Shown here: positions 54,581-64,000 of the stretch, piece by piece | Position numbering within the stretch: position 1 is the stretch's first letter | How the letters are laid out: every line of letters starts with the position of its first letter | Source: Auricularia sp. M13 | Taxonomy: Eukaryota > Basidiomycota > Agaricomycetes > Auriculariales > Auriculariaceae | DNA: 64,000 nucleotides | Direction of reading: 5' to 3' | Assembly (NCBI GenBank): GCA_037042915.1 | Contig: CM073201.1 | Coordinates: 1-64,000, forward strand | Position numbers and translations under genes: made by a program | The notes under the pieces: generated by a model | Databases searched by the model: none | What the model saw: only the letters and a program-made list of their open reading frames with translations | Told to the model about the DNA's origin: nothing

Positions 54581-57500
54581 GTATCAACTGCAGCATCTAC
54601 TCGGTCTGTCAGCTCCATAATTGCCAGGTCAGCAACCTTACCCTGCTCGTTCTTCACAGTACCTCCGACGTTTCGTTTCTTGCCAATTACTTGCCCCGAT
54701 ATCAGCATGCCCGCTTGCTTCACGCATTCCTCGGCTTGCTCCACGCGATGCTCATATATCGCGGCCTGTTTCAGAGCATACGCTCGTCGTCCACCTGCTA
54801 TGGTCGAATGCGCACCGCCGGGTTCGTGATCGCTGTCGCACTCGCCCACCGAAGCGACGTCTTGCCATATTCCGCTCATTCGCTTGAAGGTGGAAAGCGT
54901 TCGCTCAAGTTCGGCCTGGAGTATTTCAACCTCCTCTCGACAACGATCGCGATGTGCGCGCGCGCGGAACCAGCGCACACGTTGCTCTTCTCGAAGGTCA
55001 GCACAGTAGCAAAGTTCTATACCGCTACTTACCCTCCTGTGACAGTTCATCAAGAGATTTACTATCCTTGGGTACGTCCGCATCCCTGTCACCCGCCCAG
55101 AACCAGGGCTGCGGTAACTGGCTTTCTCCAAGCTGTGCGGAATTTGTGGCGCTGACGTGGAGATATTTAAGGTCGTCCGTCGTGAGTTCCTGGTACCTAG
55201 AGGAGTCCTCGCTGGGGATACCAAGGGAAACCATGGCCTTCTGGTGGCGGCGATAGGCGTCCGCATGCTTGTGGATCTTCTTGAAGTTCGTTTGGACTGA
55301 CTCTTCCGCGCGGGTAGTTGGTCCGTAGCCTCGAACGTTACGCTGCTTGAAGGTAAGTGTACTGTTAGAAGCCTGGATGGCTATCTTCATGTTTGCTAGA
55401 GCCATATCCGCTGCTGATCACCTGAGCAGGTATTCGCGTTCGCCAAGTTCGAAGAATCCAAGTCGCTTCCGGTCATTGGCGTCTGCCCAATCCGACGGCA
55501 AAGACAAAGGTTCGTCTTCCGGACACCCGAAATCTTCGTTGATATCGGCCGAAAAGTCTTCAGAACCGGGTGCAGAGCCGAGTGCCGGCATGTGGATCGC
55601 CTGGAGGATATGGAAACTCGTCAAATCGTCGCGCAAGTTGGAACGCTTCAGACACAGCTGCATCAACTTTTCCCTCGACGGCGACTCAGGTAACGAGGAT
55701 TTGAACTCCCTGAGCTTGCATCTAATCACATGAGCCCAGTCCCCGTGTAGTATTTGGCGACGTACTGTTTAGTCTCGAGGTTGAGTGCGGTGTCAATAAA
55801 CGTTGTGCTGCAGTACGACTTCTCAAAGTCCAGGTTCCCTAAGGCTCGTGCCTCCTCCTCTTCCTGTCGCGCGAGGGCAGCAACGAGTTCAGCACGCTTG
55901 GGGACTGCGGGTGTTAGACACATCACGCCTCGCGGAAAGTATGCTCACCTTTGGCATGATCGGCCCTGTATACACTGCGCCAGATGCCGGACTCAGGCTC
56001 GAGCCAAGCCTGGGTTGGCAATTTTTCCCAGGTGTTGATGAGCTCTGGATTGATGCCAGTATTCAAGGCCACAAAGCTCTTCTCGGCCTCGGCTTTCTTC
56101 TTGAGTTCTGCCCGAAGCTTATCAACTAAGGATGTAGCTAAAATATGTGAAATCAATGTGCTGATAAAAGGCGAAAGGGTTGCGTACCCATGGACATAAC
56201 CTTACGATAATTCCAATCACCATTCGTATCGTCAAATGTATCCTTACGGTGGCCAAAGTTCTGGTCCTTCGTGATCTTTGCCGTTTCATTGCTATGCGCC
56301 CAGGGTCTCTCGACGCCTTCGCCATCTGTGCGTCCGCACGCAACTGTATACTGCGGGCTGAAGCGAAAGCGACAGTCTTCCTTATGACCTTGTAGGTGCA
56401 TCTTGTTGACGAGCACGGTCATGTCCTTCACGATGGGAGCAAGATCGGGGAACGTATCGGAAAAGCGGTCGTGCAACCGGACCGAATACTGACATCCCTT
56501 ATCGCACAGGAGAAATCTAGGAAGTGCCGTTGCTGGAGACTGACCCAACGCGCCCGCAAGCGCAAAGTCGTTCAGACAAAACCTGTGGAAAATCAGTAAT
56601 CCTCAATGCAGCTTATGTGGCTTACTTTTCGCCGAGCTTCATGTCCACGATGGAGTTCGGCCGGTACAACGAATGACGTACACAGACGACAGCTATAATG
56701 CCCGTCACGACAATACCTCGTCGCTTCGTGTATGAACTCATGCTTCGAAGGTTCGCGCAGGTCGAGTTATGCTGCCGCATGTCCATAAGCATGTATCCGC
56801 TAATTCAGATTGTGCGCATACCTCGTTTGGGTCATCAGAAACATTATCTTCATACGTAGCGTTTTCCTTGGAATTGGTGAAATAACCTCGCCCGTCGAGC
56901 AAAGGGGTATCGTCAACATCATGAGGCTTCTGAATAACCACCGCTCGAAAATTGCCGTCCATGCCCAAGTACAGAGCGTACTGATGGCTGTGAAAACGTG
57001 AGAGACTGCACTAATTTGTGTACGGCCTGAAAACGCACGCATTGGAAGCTGTAAGCTTCTGCTCCCAGTCACTGGACATGTTGAAACCAGGTTCCGGGCA
57101 GGCGGGGCATAGAATCGCAACGCTTGTACTCTCATTAGGCAGGAATTTGGAGATGTTTGAAGCTTGGCCACTCTGCTTCAAGCGCATCAAGCAGCGCCAT
57201 TCACGAGACACTCGGAGAAGTTCTTCATAACGGTCCTAGGTACCCATGAGGCCGGGGCAGAATTTTGTCAGGGGTGGGCTTACCGGAAGACCGTGTGATC
57301 GTGTGTTGTCTGTAAGACGGCGTAGCAATGCCCAGTAGTCATAGGCTGGCTTTCGAGACTGTAAGCTGTCCAGGCGATAGTGTTTCAAGACTCGTATGGT
57401 GAACGCAGTCCGTGGGGAGTCCCAGGTGGCTGGGTACAGCAAAGACAATAGGAGCTGGTACGGCTCGGGCTGCGCTCCCACACATCGACAATAAACGATT

Positions 57501-58173
57501 CGAAGTCGATGGATGCCATTGGTATCAATGACAACGAGGACAGGATTGGAATCGGCGGCATACGGGCAGCGTGCGCCATCGTGGCCGAGGCAAAGCTGGA
57601 AGCCACTTTTGTGCAAGCTCCAACGTCGGAAGTACGAGCCAGTCCATTTCTCTAGGCGATGGAAGGGCAGGTGCTTGTGCGTTTCCAGCATGCAGCCTTC
57701 GCAGATAGCAGGTTGAAGGCTGCAATCTTTGCAGCGCACTGTTCTATTCCGCCCTTCGTGACCACATCCGCAAGGCCTGTCGACATCCGAATCGAACTCA
57801 AGGCTGAAAAGAGCATCCAGTATGAGAGGAGAGCGTTCTGTAAATTCCTTCATAGCTTGTGACGTCGTCTGTCGTCGAATTAGCAAAGTCACAATTCACC
57901 ATCTGGTCAGCAAACCTTAGAGTGGGAGGATTGTTCTTTACTAGGTGCAGCAGGCTCAGGGGAGATGGATAGAGGGCGAAGAGCTGACTTGGGCGAATGA
58001 TTGGCATGGTTTTGTTTCGCCGAACGCGCCGGTGCAACGGGTACAAAGGAAGTGGGGATCCGGGAGCCACCTTCATAGTTGGCCTCAACCCCAGCGCTGC
58101 ACTCCGTGTCGGAGTCAAGCTCAAGTGTACTGATGTGCGTCTTCCGTCGTTGTGAGCGCTTTCGAGGAGGCAT
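54562..58173 (-). CDS. KDZ-superfamily transposase with CxC2 cysteine cluster
   Basis: The start at 58173 is MPPRKRSQRRKTHISTLELD. The CxC2 cluster is in the exon 57892-57236: CGCGHEGRNRTVRCKDCSL, QPAICEGCMLETHKHLPFHR, then FQLCLGHDGARCPY and IHRLRIVYCRC. Later exons give LCPACPEPGFNMSS (57.1 kb), YLGMDGNFRAV (56.95 kb, first catalytic Asp), and the core LPRFLLCDKGCQYSVRLHDR and VNKMHLQGHKEDCRFRFSPQ, then CGRTDGEGVERPWAHSNETA with the glutamate (56548-56160). Helical C-terminal exons end MELTDRVDAAVDTEWSYF at 54562. All exons read openly and are joined by usual 50-60 nt introns, so the gene looks nearly or fully intact. This is a different KDZ subgroup from the one at 20.7 kb. Element ends could not be fixed. 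Confidence 0.88.
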
Positions 58174-58559
58174 AGCAACAGGGTCAATGTCTTACGAAGT
58201 CCGACAGTACTCCTTATCTCTGACGTTCGACTCCCGATGCACATACTGCCCGGCAAAATTGACAAGCATCCCATACACCAGGTGTGTCTGACCGCCTTGA
58301 TTCAGGCCTCATATGCTTATCGCGTGCCTTTTCAGGCGGTTTCACTGGCAGACGAAGCCAGGCCGAGCTAGCCTCCTTAAAGAGCAGTCGAGTGTACGCC
58401 GGCCGCATGCAGGCGGAGCTGCGGGCCGCCGCTACCGCCCAAGTCTGCGACTTGCTCACCTGGGTGAATTGGGCGTTCCGTCTGCGTCCCGGAGACTAGG
58501 CCGAGCCGTTGTTTCTGGCTCCCAACATCAGCGAATCCAGAGGAGTGAGCAGCTCTCCT

Positions 58560-58695
58560 ACGACCCCACGTGCTCGGACGGGATGCAGCTGGACGTCCCT
58601 GCAGGCACCACTGTGCGCTTCGAGCCACACCGTTACGCTCTGCGCGCCACAGTCGGAGCGCACGTTGTCAGTGACTGGAACAGCTCCTCAAGCCA
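58560..58695 (+). pseudogene. Small fragment resembling the urease beta region
   Basis: About 45 codons read YDPTCSDGMQLDVPAGTTVR, then FEPHRYALRATVGAHVVSDW. The block GMxLDVPAGTxVRFEP is typical of ureases (GMRLDIPAGTAVRFEPGD), and the following xLxAxxGxxVVS also fits the beta chain. No other urease part is seen on either side. It is a short match, so the call is tentative, but the conserved run is unlikely by chance. Confidence 0.45.
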
Positions 58696-59011
58696 GCCTC
58701 TGCTGACACCGCGCACTTGGGCAACATCGTGCGCGCGATCTGGTCTGCCGCTTCGTGCATGTGCCCAAGCCTGGCCTTGCGGCAGGCCCGATGAACATCA
58801 CGCATGCGGCATTGGGCTCTGGGCACCTGGCGTCCGTCGGGCTGCGCGACAGGTCGTCCGGCACCATCTGCGGCAGCAGCAGTAGGACATGTCCGCACAG
58901 CACGCGCACCTGCTCCAGTCGCCGCAGCAACAGCGACAACCTCAGCAGCAGCGCTTCAAGCCGACGCTCACCCAGCTGGGGCGCGGCGTCTCGCTGCTCG
59001 CGCCCGTCGAA

Positions 59012-59694
59012 TGTGCCGCTCTATATTGTCGAGTTTAAGGCTGGCGGATCTTTTCTACTGCAACACTCGATGTGCGCGTGGGCGACCTCGTCATTGTCGA
59101 GGCTGACCGCGGGAAGGACCTTGGAAAGGTCTTCAACGACAGCATCGCGTCCGTCGACATCGAGGCACTACAGCTCTAGGCGGCAGGCTCGTGCGGCGAG
59201 CGTGTCAGCCCTGGTGGACCGATGCAGTTCTGGAAGTGAGGGTCTCTGGCAAGGCCAGCCGCAGGATACCTAGTGCGTCTTTTCCCAGATGGTATGACCA
59301 TTTAGGAGCGTTAACTGTGCCATGTATCACAGAACGCTCGTAGCAAAAAATGAGCGACGAAACGAAGGCGCTACTGCAGCTCTGCCAGACAAAAATTAAA
59401 CAGAAGAAGCTGCCCACGGACGTCGTGTTTGCCGAGTATTAATGGTGCGCCCTCTGCCTATGCAACTGCAATGTTGTGCTCTCGTGACATGCCTCTTCAG
59501 GAACTGTCGCAAGCTCACGTTCTACTTTGTCGTGGAGAAGAGAATCGACTTCCGCGAGCGTGTACGAGAATTGTTCAGGTGCGTTTGCCTCCCGTCGACA
59601 CTCAACCAAAATACGCGACTAAGCTCGCGGTTCCGACAGGCTGTACAAAATGCCCATCTGGATGCCGTCGCTGCGAGTGCCGGCAGCTGAATGA
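59012..59694 (+). pseudogene. Decayed PSP1 C-terminal-domain gene
   Basis: Pieces of the PSP1 domain appear in order but in changing frames: VPLYIVEFKAG (59012), LDVRVGDLVIVEADRGKDLG and KVFNDSIASVDIEAL (59072-59180). Then come LLQLCQTKIKQKKLPTDVVF (59370-59430), RKLTFYFVVEKRIDFRERVR (59508-59568), an intron (GTGCGT...CGACAG, 59579-59639) and YKMPIWMP. At least two frame changes and a stop interrupt it, and the N-terminal half is not recognisable. PSP1 is a conserved fungal protein originally found as a suppressor of DNA polymerase alpha mutations. The introns kept show a genomic origin. Confidence 0.75.
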
Positions 59695-60238
59695 TTGGAC
59701 GACGCGCGATGCGTCAAGGACAATATCACTTTGACTCGCGACTGGCTGGCGGCCCCTCTAGAACACGATCTCGAATATCTATTATCGCTCTGTGTATCAT
59801 AGCGAACCGGCTCTCGTTCTGCTGCGCATCTCTGACGTCTTCCCTGCCGCTTGCATGCCCGAGTCCCTACATTTTCTTTTTCTTCTCTCCTGGTCATTAA
59901 CGTGCAATCAGGCAGGACATCGTGAAGCATTTTGTAGGTAAGTCTGCTGTCAATCTGGTGATTTCTCTTTCTTTTTGATATCCTTCGCGTTGGTGCTCAG
60001 TGTGTCGCGCCGGCAGGCAATCATGGCACGCGTGTGAATGCGCATGTAAGCATTGGCTTCATACAACCACTTCGAAGCCAGAGCGTGCCAGGTTTCACCA
60101 CAATAGGAAGAGCGCTGATGCCTATGAGACTGAAGCGGAGTGGTTGGTGGTTTGCCGCTTCCCTCATCAGAATAAAAGCCGAAAGACTTTCGAGACCATC
60201 TCAATCTTACCACTGAACGCTTGCTCTAGAACATCGTC

Positions 60239-61585
60239 ATGTATCCCGGATTTCGTGGGCTCTATCAGGCTCCGCGTCGCGCTACCCCCCAAATTCCTAC
60301 TATTCGCTGCCCAACCTGCCGTGCGGAGCTCTGGCCTCAGGCTCACGCTCACGGAGACCCCGAATACATTGTATGCATGCCTCACTAAATTGTGCAACGT
60401 TGTCATTGATTACGACACAGTGCGAACTTGGTGGCCATGGCCATGTTGCTATATATCACAATGGTCGCGTTGAATGGACCGGCGCGAGTACGGATATCAT
60501 TGCCCACTGTGTGTATCCCGGCTGTAAGATTAGGAGCTCTGGCGATTGCGATTTGAGTCTTTGCCGGACGCATTGCCTCGAGCTTCCGGTGCTTTGTGGT
60601 TGCTCTTCGCATGACACCACGCGGCGCCGACGCCTCGGGGAGGACAACGTCCGCGACCTCCAGGAGATGGACATTCTGATTGACCAGTATCCCGACGTGT
60701 GGAAGAAAGTCACGGTGACTCTGGAGTTCACAGACAGGGTGAGTGCTTCATAACAGACCCGCAGACTTCGGCTAACCTGAAACGCAGAACCTTGTCCACG
60801 AAGCCGAGGCTCCTAGCATCTACAACACCATTAGACTGAGCACTCTTCCTCCGGACGTGCAGCAGGCTCTCCGTACCTTTGAGGTCTACCCAAACTCTTA
60901 CACCGTTAAGAACCGTTCGGGCAGCTGGGTGACGTACAAGGACAGCAAGGCCGTGCGCGTTCCGCCGAACCGGCACCGTGTCGATTTCCGAGCCCGCAGC
61001 GTGGAAGGTGCAACACAGCCCTTCCCGCTCCCCTTCTACGTGGACATGAGCAACGCACTGGACAACTATCAAATCTACCGGCAGGACGGCGCATCGAGGA
61101 AAGCCGCCTGGCGCGAGGCCTTCCCGAACTGCGATGACGACGATTTCGACGAGACGAGCCTCGACTTAAATCGCCAGGCCTGGTTGAAGGCGCCCCTCGA
61201 AATGCGACATCGTTTTCTGGAGTACGGCAGAACGAGCAAAGGCAGCTGGGCAGAGTTTGCGATGCAGGTGCAGGCGCTGCCTGACGGCCCATTCGATTAC
61301 TTCGACGACAACGACTACATCGCGCAGCCCGCGGCCATCGGACACTCCTCGTCGCCAGCGGCAGATGCTGCACGCCGTCGCGCTGAGGGGAAGCGTCGCC
61401 GCGACAGCCAGTCGAAGGACGAGCAAACCCAGCGGTCCATCAAGAAGCGCAAGGTTGACCACATCGCACCTGCGACGGTCCCGAGGCGTCGCTGGCTGGC
61501 AGGTCCTGCAGCTGAGGAGGCGGGGCCGTCTCGTGCACGGAGCGCTCCCGCAGGCCGCGTTGTAGACGATAGTGACGATGACTAG
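60239..61585 (+). CDS. Hypothetical protein with Cys motifs and a C-terminal NLS
   Basis: Exons 60239-60370, 60421-60738 and 60788-61585 (introns 50 and 49 nt) give 415 aa. The first exon has RCPTCRAELWP, like the last zinc pair of a RING finger, though the first half of such a finger is not visible; an upstream exon is possible. The second begins CELGGHGHVAIYHNGRVEWT and has Cys pairs (CVYPGCKIRSSGDCDLSLC, CLELPVLCGC). The third has YTVKNRSGSWVTYKDSKAVR, FPLPFYVDMSNALDNYQIYR and an acidic/basic tail with SIKKRKVDH as NLS, ending DDSDDD. It reads cleanly. No catalytic domain is recognised; a nuclear zinc-binding protein is the best description. Confidence 0.62.
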
Positions 61586-61649
61586 GGAGCTGAAGAAAAC
61601 GTGCCATGGTTTGGGAGTAGAGGATCTAATGGTTACATTCAACAAGCAT

Positions 61650-61915
61650 TTAATATGAAACCTTGTATTTGCTCACGCTCAAGCTGGTCCAGTGATGAGT
61701 TTGACGAGGCGATGGATGTGAAGTGGGTCCGCGAGCGAAACAAAGAATGGGCAGACTGCAGGCATTTAGCATACATTGAAGGGCAGAAATGCGCGGACTT
61801 ACCGTGGGAACTAGTTGATATTCGAAGGCTCGTGCAGGAGCGTACTCCTCAGGCGATGCATCCAAGTCCTGACTGACGGACGTGGTCTCAGAAGAAGCGG
61901 CAGCACTCATCATGT
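61650..61915 (-). CDS. Possible small gene, unresolved
   Basis: Minus-strand frame MSAAASSETTSVSQDLDASP, PARAFEYQLVP, then a good donor (GTAAGTCCGCGC) and acceptor (CTGCAG) leading to SAHSLFRSRTHFTSIASSN. This may be a short two- or three-exon gene or chance. No domain. Confidence 0.3.
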
Positions 61916-62488
61916 TCGGAGCCAGCAAGCCTAGCACATGCTCCGGAGCGCGTGCAGATTCAACTTCCACGACCGCAAGCCAGGATCCGGGCGTTGGTGT
62001 AGCAAATGCGAGCCCGGCCAGAGCACAATCGGTTGAAAGAAAATTGCAACCCGCTCAGACACCTTGGTCGGACTTGCAACCCGCTCCGACGCGTTTGGTC
62101 CGCTCTTCGATTTGTGCACCACTCGCTCACTCGTCACTCGCGGAGGTGATATCAATGACCCTCAGCCCACGCATATCCTCAGCCCACGCATATCTTTTTG
62201 TACTCCGGCTATTTGTAGAGGTCTTCGGCGGTGCGGCCACCTGAGCACCGGCTGGACAGCGCGGAGCGGCTGCGCTAAATCCAGATGTCTGCGGCGACGC
62301 AGGCGAGCCAGAGCGGCCAAGAGGGTGCGGTGCTTGTGCTTTTGCGATTAACCTGTTGGACGAATGGCTGACTGCATTCTCCATGCCTTGCAGACCGCCA
62401 CGAGCAGCAAGGTGCCATCGGCCTACAGCCCGCGACGCGCCAGCCCGCGACCCTGCCGCCGCTGCCGCCAGCCCGATGGAAGTCGTCC

Positions 62489-63490
62489 GTGGAGAGCCTG
62501 TCGTCAACGACCGAGGATGAATGGGAGTCGACCGAGTCCGGCGCTATCACGCCCAACCCAAGGCCCGCAGACAGCCCCGGCCCCATGGAGCGCGTCAACG
62601 CGAGACCTGCGCTGCTGCCGTCGATGGCGTCAGGCGCGACAGTGACGGGCAGTAGCAGCAGCAACGGCCGGCCAGTTGACAAGCCCAGCCCTGCCCCGCC
62701 AAAGACCGCGCTGCTCACGTCGCCGGCCGCCGCCAGACCAGGCACCGCAGCAGGTCCCAGCGGTCGCCGCCCGCGCCCCCAGTCCGCCATCTTCCCTGCC
62801 GGCGCTGCCATAACCCCTGTCGTGCCCCAGCAGCGCCGCGTCTCGGTCTCCGCGCTCGATGAGGACGGCCGCACGCGGCACAGACACTTGTCGTCCACCC
62901 ACAGACTGTCGCTGCAGCCCGGCTCGTCGTTGTCGCGCCCACTCAGCGTGGACCTCATTGCCGCCTCCCCCACGAGCAGTACACCGCACCTAATCTGGCA
63001 CTCCGCAGCTTCGCCGACTGGCGATGCGGCCGCCACCATCCACACCGATTAAGCCGTCCGTTTGCACCCCGCCATCGACGCCTCAGGACGAATGGGCCGC
63101 AGGCTGTGGCTTCGGGTTGGAGCTCATCGTGATACTGCTCCTGACGTCCGGCACGCCAGTCTGTCTGCGGCTCCGGCTCCGGGCCAGCCTCTGCGGCACT
63201 CTGAGGCAAATACCCTCGCCAAGCTGGGTGCGATACCGCGCTAAGGGCTCGGAGGATGACTTGCCGCAGCTCGAGAAGCTCATTGCGAACTACAGCGACG
63301 CCGACGTCAAGCGACGCTAGAACTGGCAGCACACCGCCGCGAGCGCAGCCGTGGGCTGTGGCGCGTGTGCAAGCACACCATCATCATTGGCGACTCGCTG
63401 TGCTGTGCGACCGCTCTCAGCTCGCGCGTGTGGCGGGGCGTATTCCTGCGCTGGCTGAAACGCTCGACCTTGACCCCACGGGCTAGGGGA
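62489..63490 (+). pseudogene. Degenerate Ser/Pro-rich reading frame
   Basis: A codon-biased frame at 62489-63052 is rich in Ser, Pro, Ala and Thr (SVESLSSTTEDEWESTES, RRVSVSALDEDGRTRHRH). It is followed in shifted frames by DLPQLEKLIANYSDADV and RSRGLWRVCKHTIIIGDSLC (to about 63480). Several frame changes break it up. The source gene is not recognised. Confidence 0.35.
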
Positions 63491-64000
63491 GCCCGCCAAA
63501 CACCATTATTCTAGCGCAACTGCAGCTCGAGATGCCAGTTGCTTGTGCGCCTCGCCGGCCTTATCCTATACCTCGAGCTCGGCCAATGGCTGCTCGCGTC
63601 CGACTGCTCACGTCCGACTGCATCGCTCGACACTGCTTTACTGCCCACCAGTCATGTTCGTCCTCGACGCGCTTGCGCAGCCGCCGTATGTGTATGGTGT
63701 TGCTACAGGCAAACTCTAAGCGTTCACTGCGCATACTCGCGCGTGACTGGACAGCGGTTCACTGCCGTTTGCGAAAAGGGAATAGGACAGATTAATTTTT
63801 TTACGACCGCGCAGCGTGCGGTGTCGTGCAGTATCAGCTTCAAGCACGTACAAGGGGAGGAGATACCAACTCCGTGCAAGCAGTTTGCGGTTTGCTGCAA
63901 CATTCCCAATCGGTGTGCTAGAATCACTGCTCGCAGTATGGCGAAGGTCCGGACTGGACGCCATATCCCACTCATAGTGAAATCCTGCATGATAATATGA
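63491..64000. other. No gene recognised
   Basis: Only short domain-free frames up to the window edge. Confidence 0.45.

Noticed and set aside
54562-58173. Terminal inverted repeats of the second KDZ element
   Set aside because: I compared 54.25-54.56 kb with 58.17-58.6 kb and saw no convincing inverted match, so no element ends are claimed.
1-64000. LTR retroelements or other virus-derived copies
   Set aside because: No reverse transcriptase, integrase, gag or capsid-like protein and no long terminal direct repeats were seen.

Overview
This is a window of basidiomycete (Agaricomycete) nuclear DNA. The genes are GC-rich and cut by many 45-65 nt introns. There is a family AA9 lytic polysaccharide monooxygenase of the kind wood- and litter-decay fungi carry, a fungal SLATT-domain protein, and two KDZ-type transposases of the sort expanded in mushrooms. 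All gene models were read by eye from splice signals and frame continuity.

Layout. From 1 to 8 kb lie three apparently sound host genes on the plus strand: a short-chain dehydrogenase, the AA9 LPMO and the SLATT protein. From 8.2 to 14.7 kb a BTB-domain host gene on the minus strand has been opened by two separate DNA transposons: an intact-looking 3.0 kb pogo/Fot1 element (TA duplication) and a 674 bp AT-rich hAT-like MITE (8 bp duplication). A second, internally deleted pogo element sits next door.

From 16.84 to 45.52 kb almost everything appears to be one 28.7 kb transposable element. A single host gene is split into an N-terminal part at 45.8-45.5 kb and a C-terminal part at 16.8-16.2 kb, both minus strand. 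The two broken ends share the same 10 bases (TGCTGAGAAT). The inserted DNA begins and ends with imperfect inverted repeats, followed inward by arrays of GGTCCCAA-type motifs in opposite orientation. A full-length paralog of the target gene sits at 46.75 kb. Inside the element are an FHA-linked protein kinase, a KDZ transposase with a cysteine cluster, a divergent pair of acidic/basic zinc-motif proteins, a TET/JBP-family dioxygenase, a long multi-exon gene with tandemly duplicated exon modules, several related heptad coiled-coil genes, and an intron-containing fragment of a vacuolar amino-acid transporter gene. KDZ elements are known to associate with TET/JBP genes in mushrooms. A single bounded element of this size with this cargo is the main observation here.

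From 46.7 to 51.2 kb are the intact target-gene paralog, an unrecognised ORF and a lysine-rich nuclear-looking protein. From 53.7 to 59.7 kb a second, nearly continuous KDZ/CxC2 transposase is flanked by broken pieces of housekeeping genes (class II myosin motor, urease beta region, PSP1). A zinc-motif nuclear protein gene fills 60.2-61.6 kb, and the last 2 kb hold only a degenerate Ser/Pro-rich reading frame. I saw no rRNA, tRNA or CRISPR features, and no reverse transcriptase or other retroelement protein.
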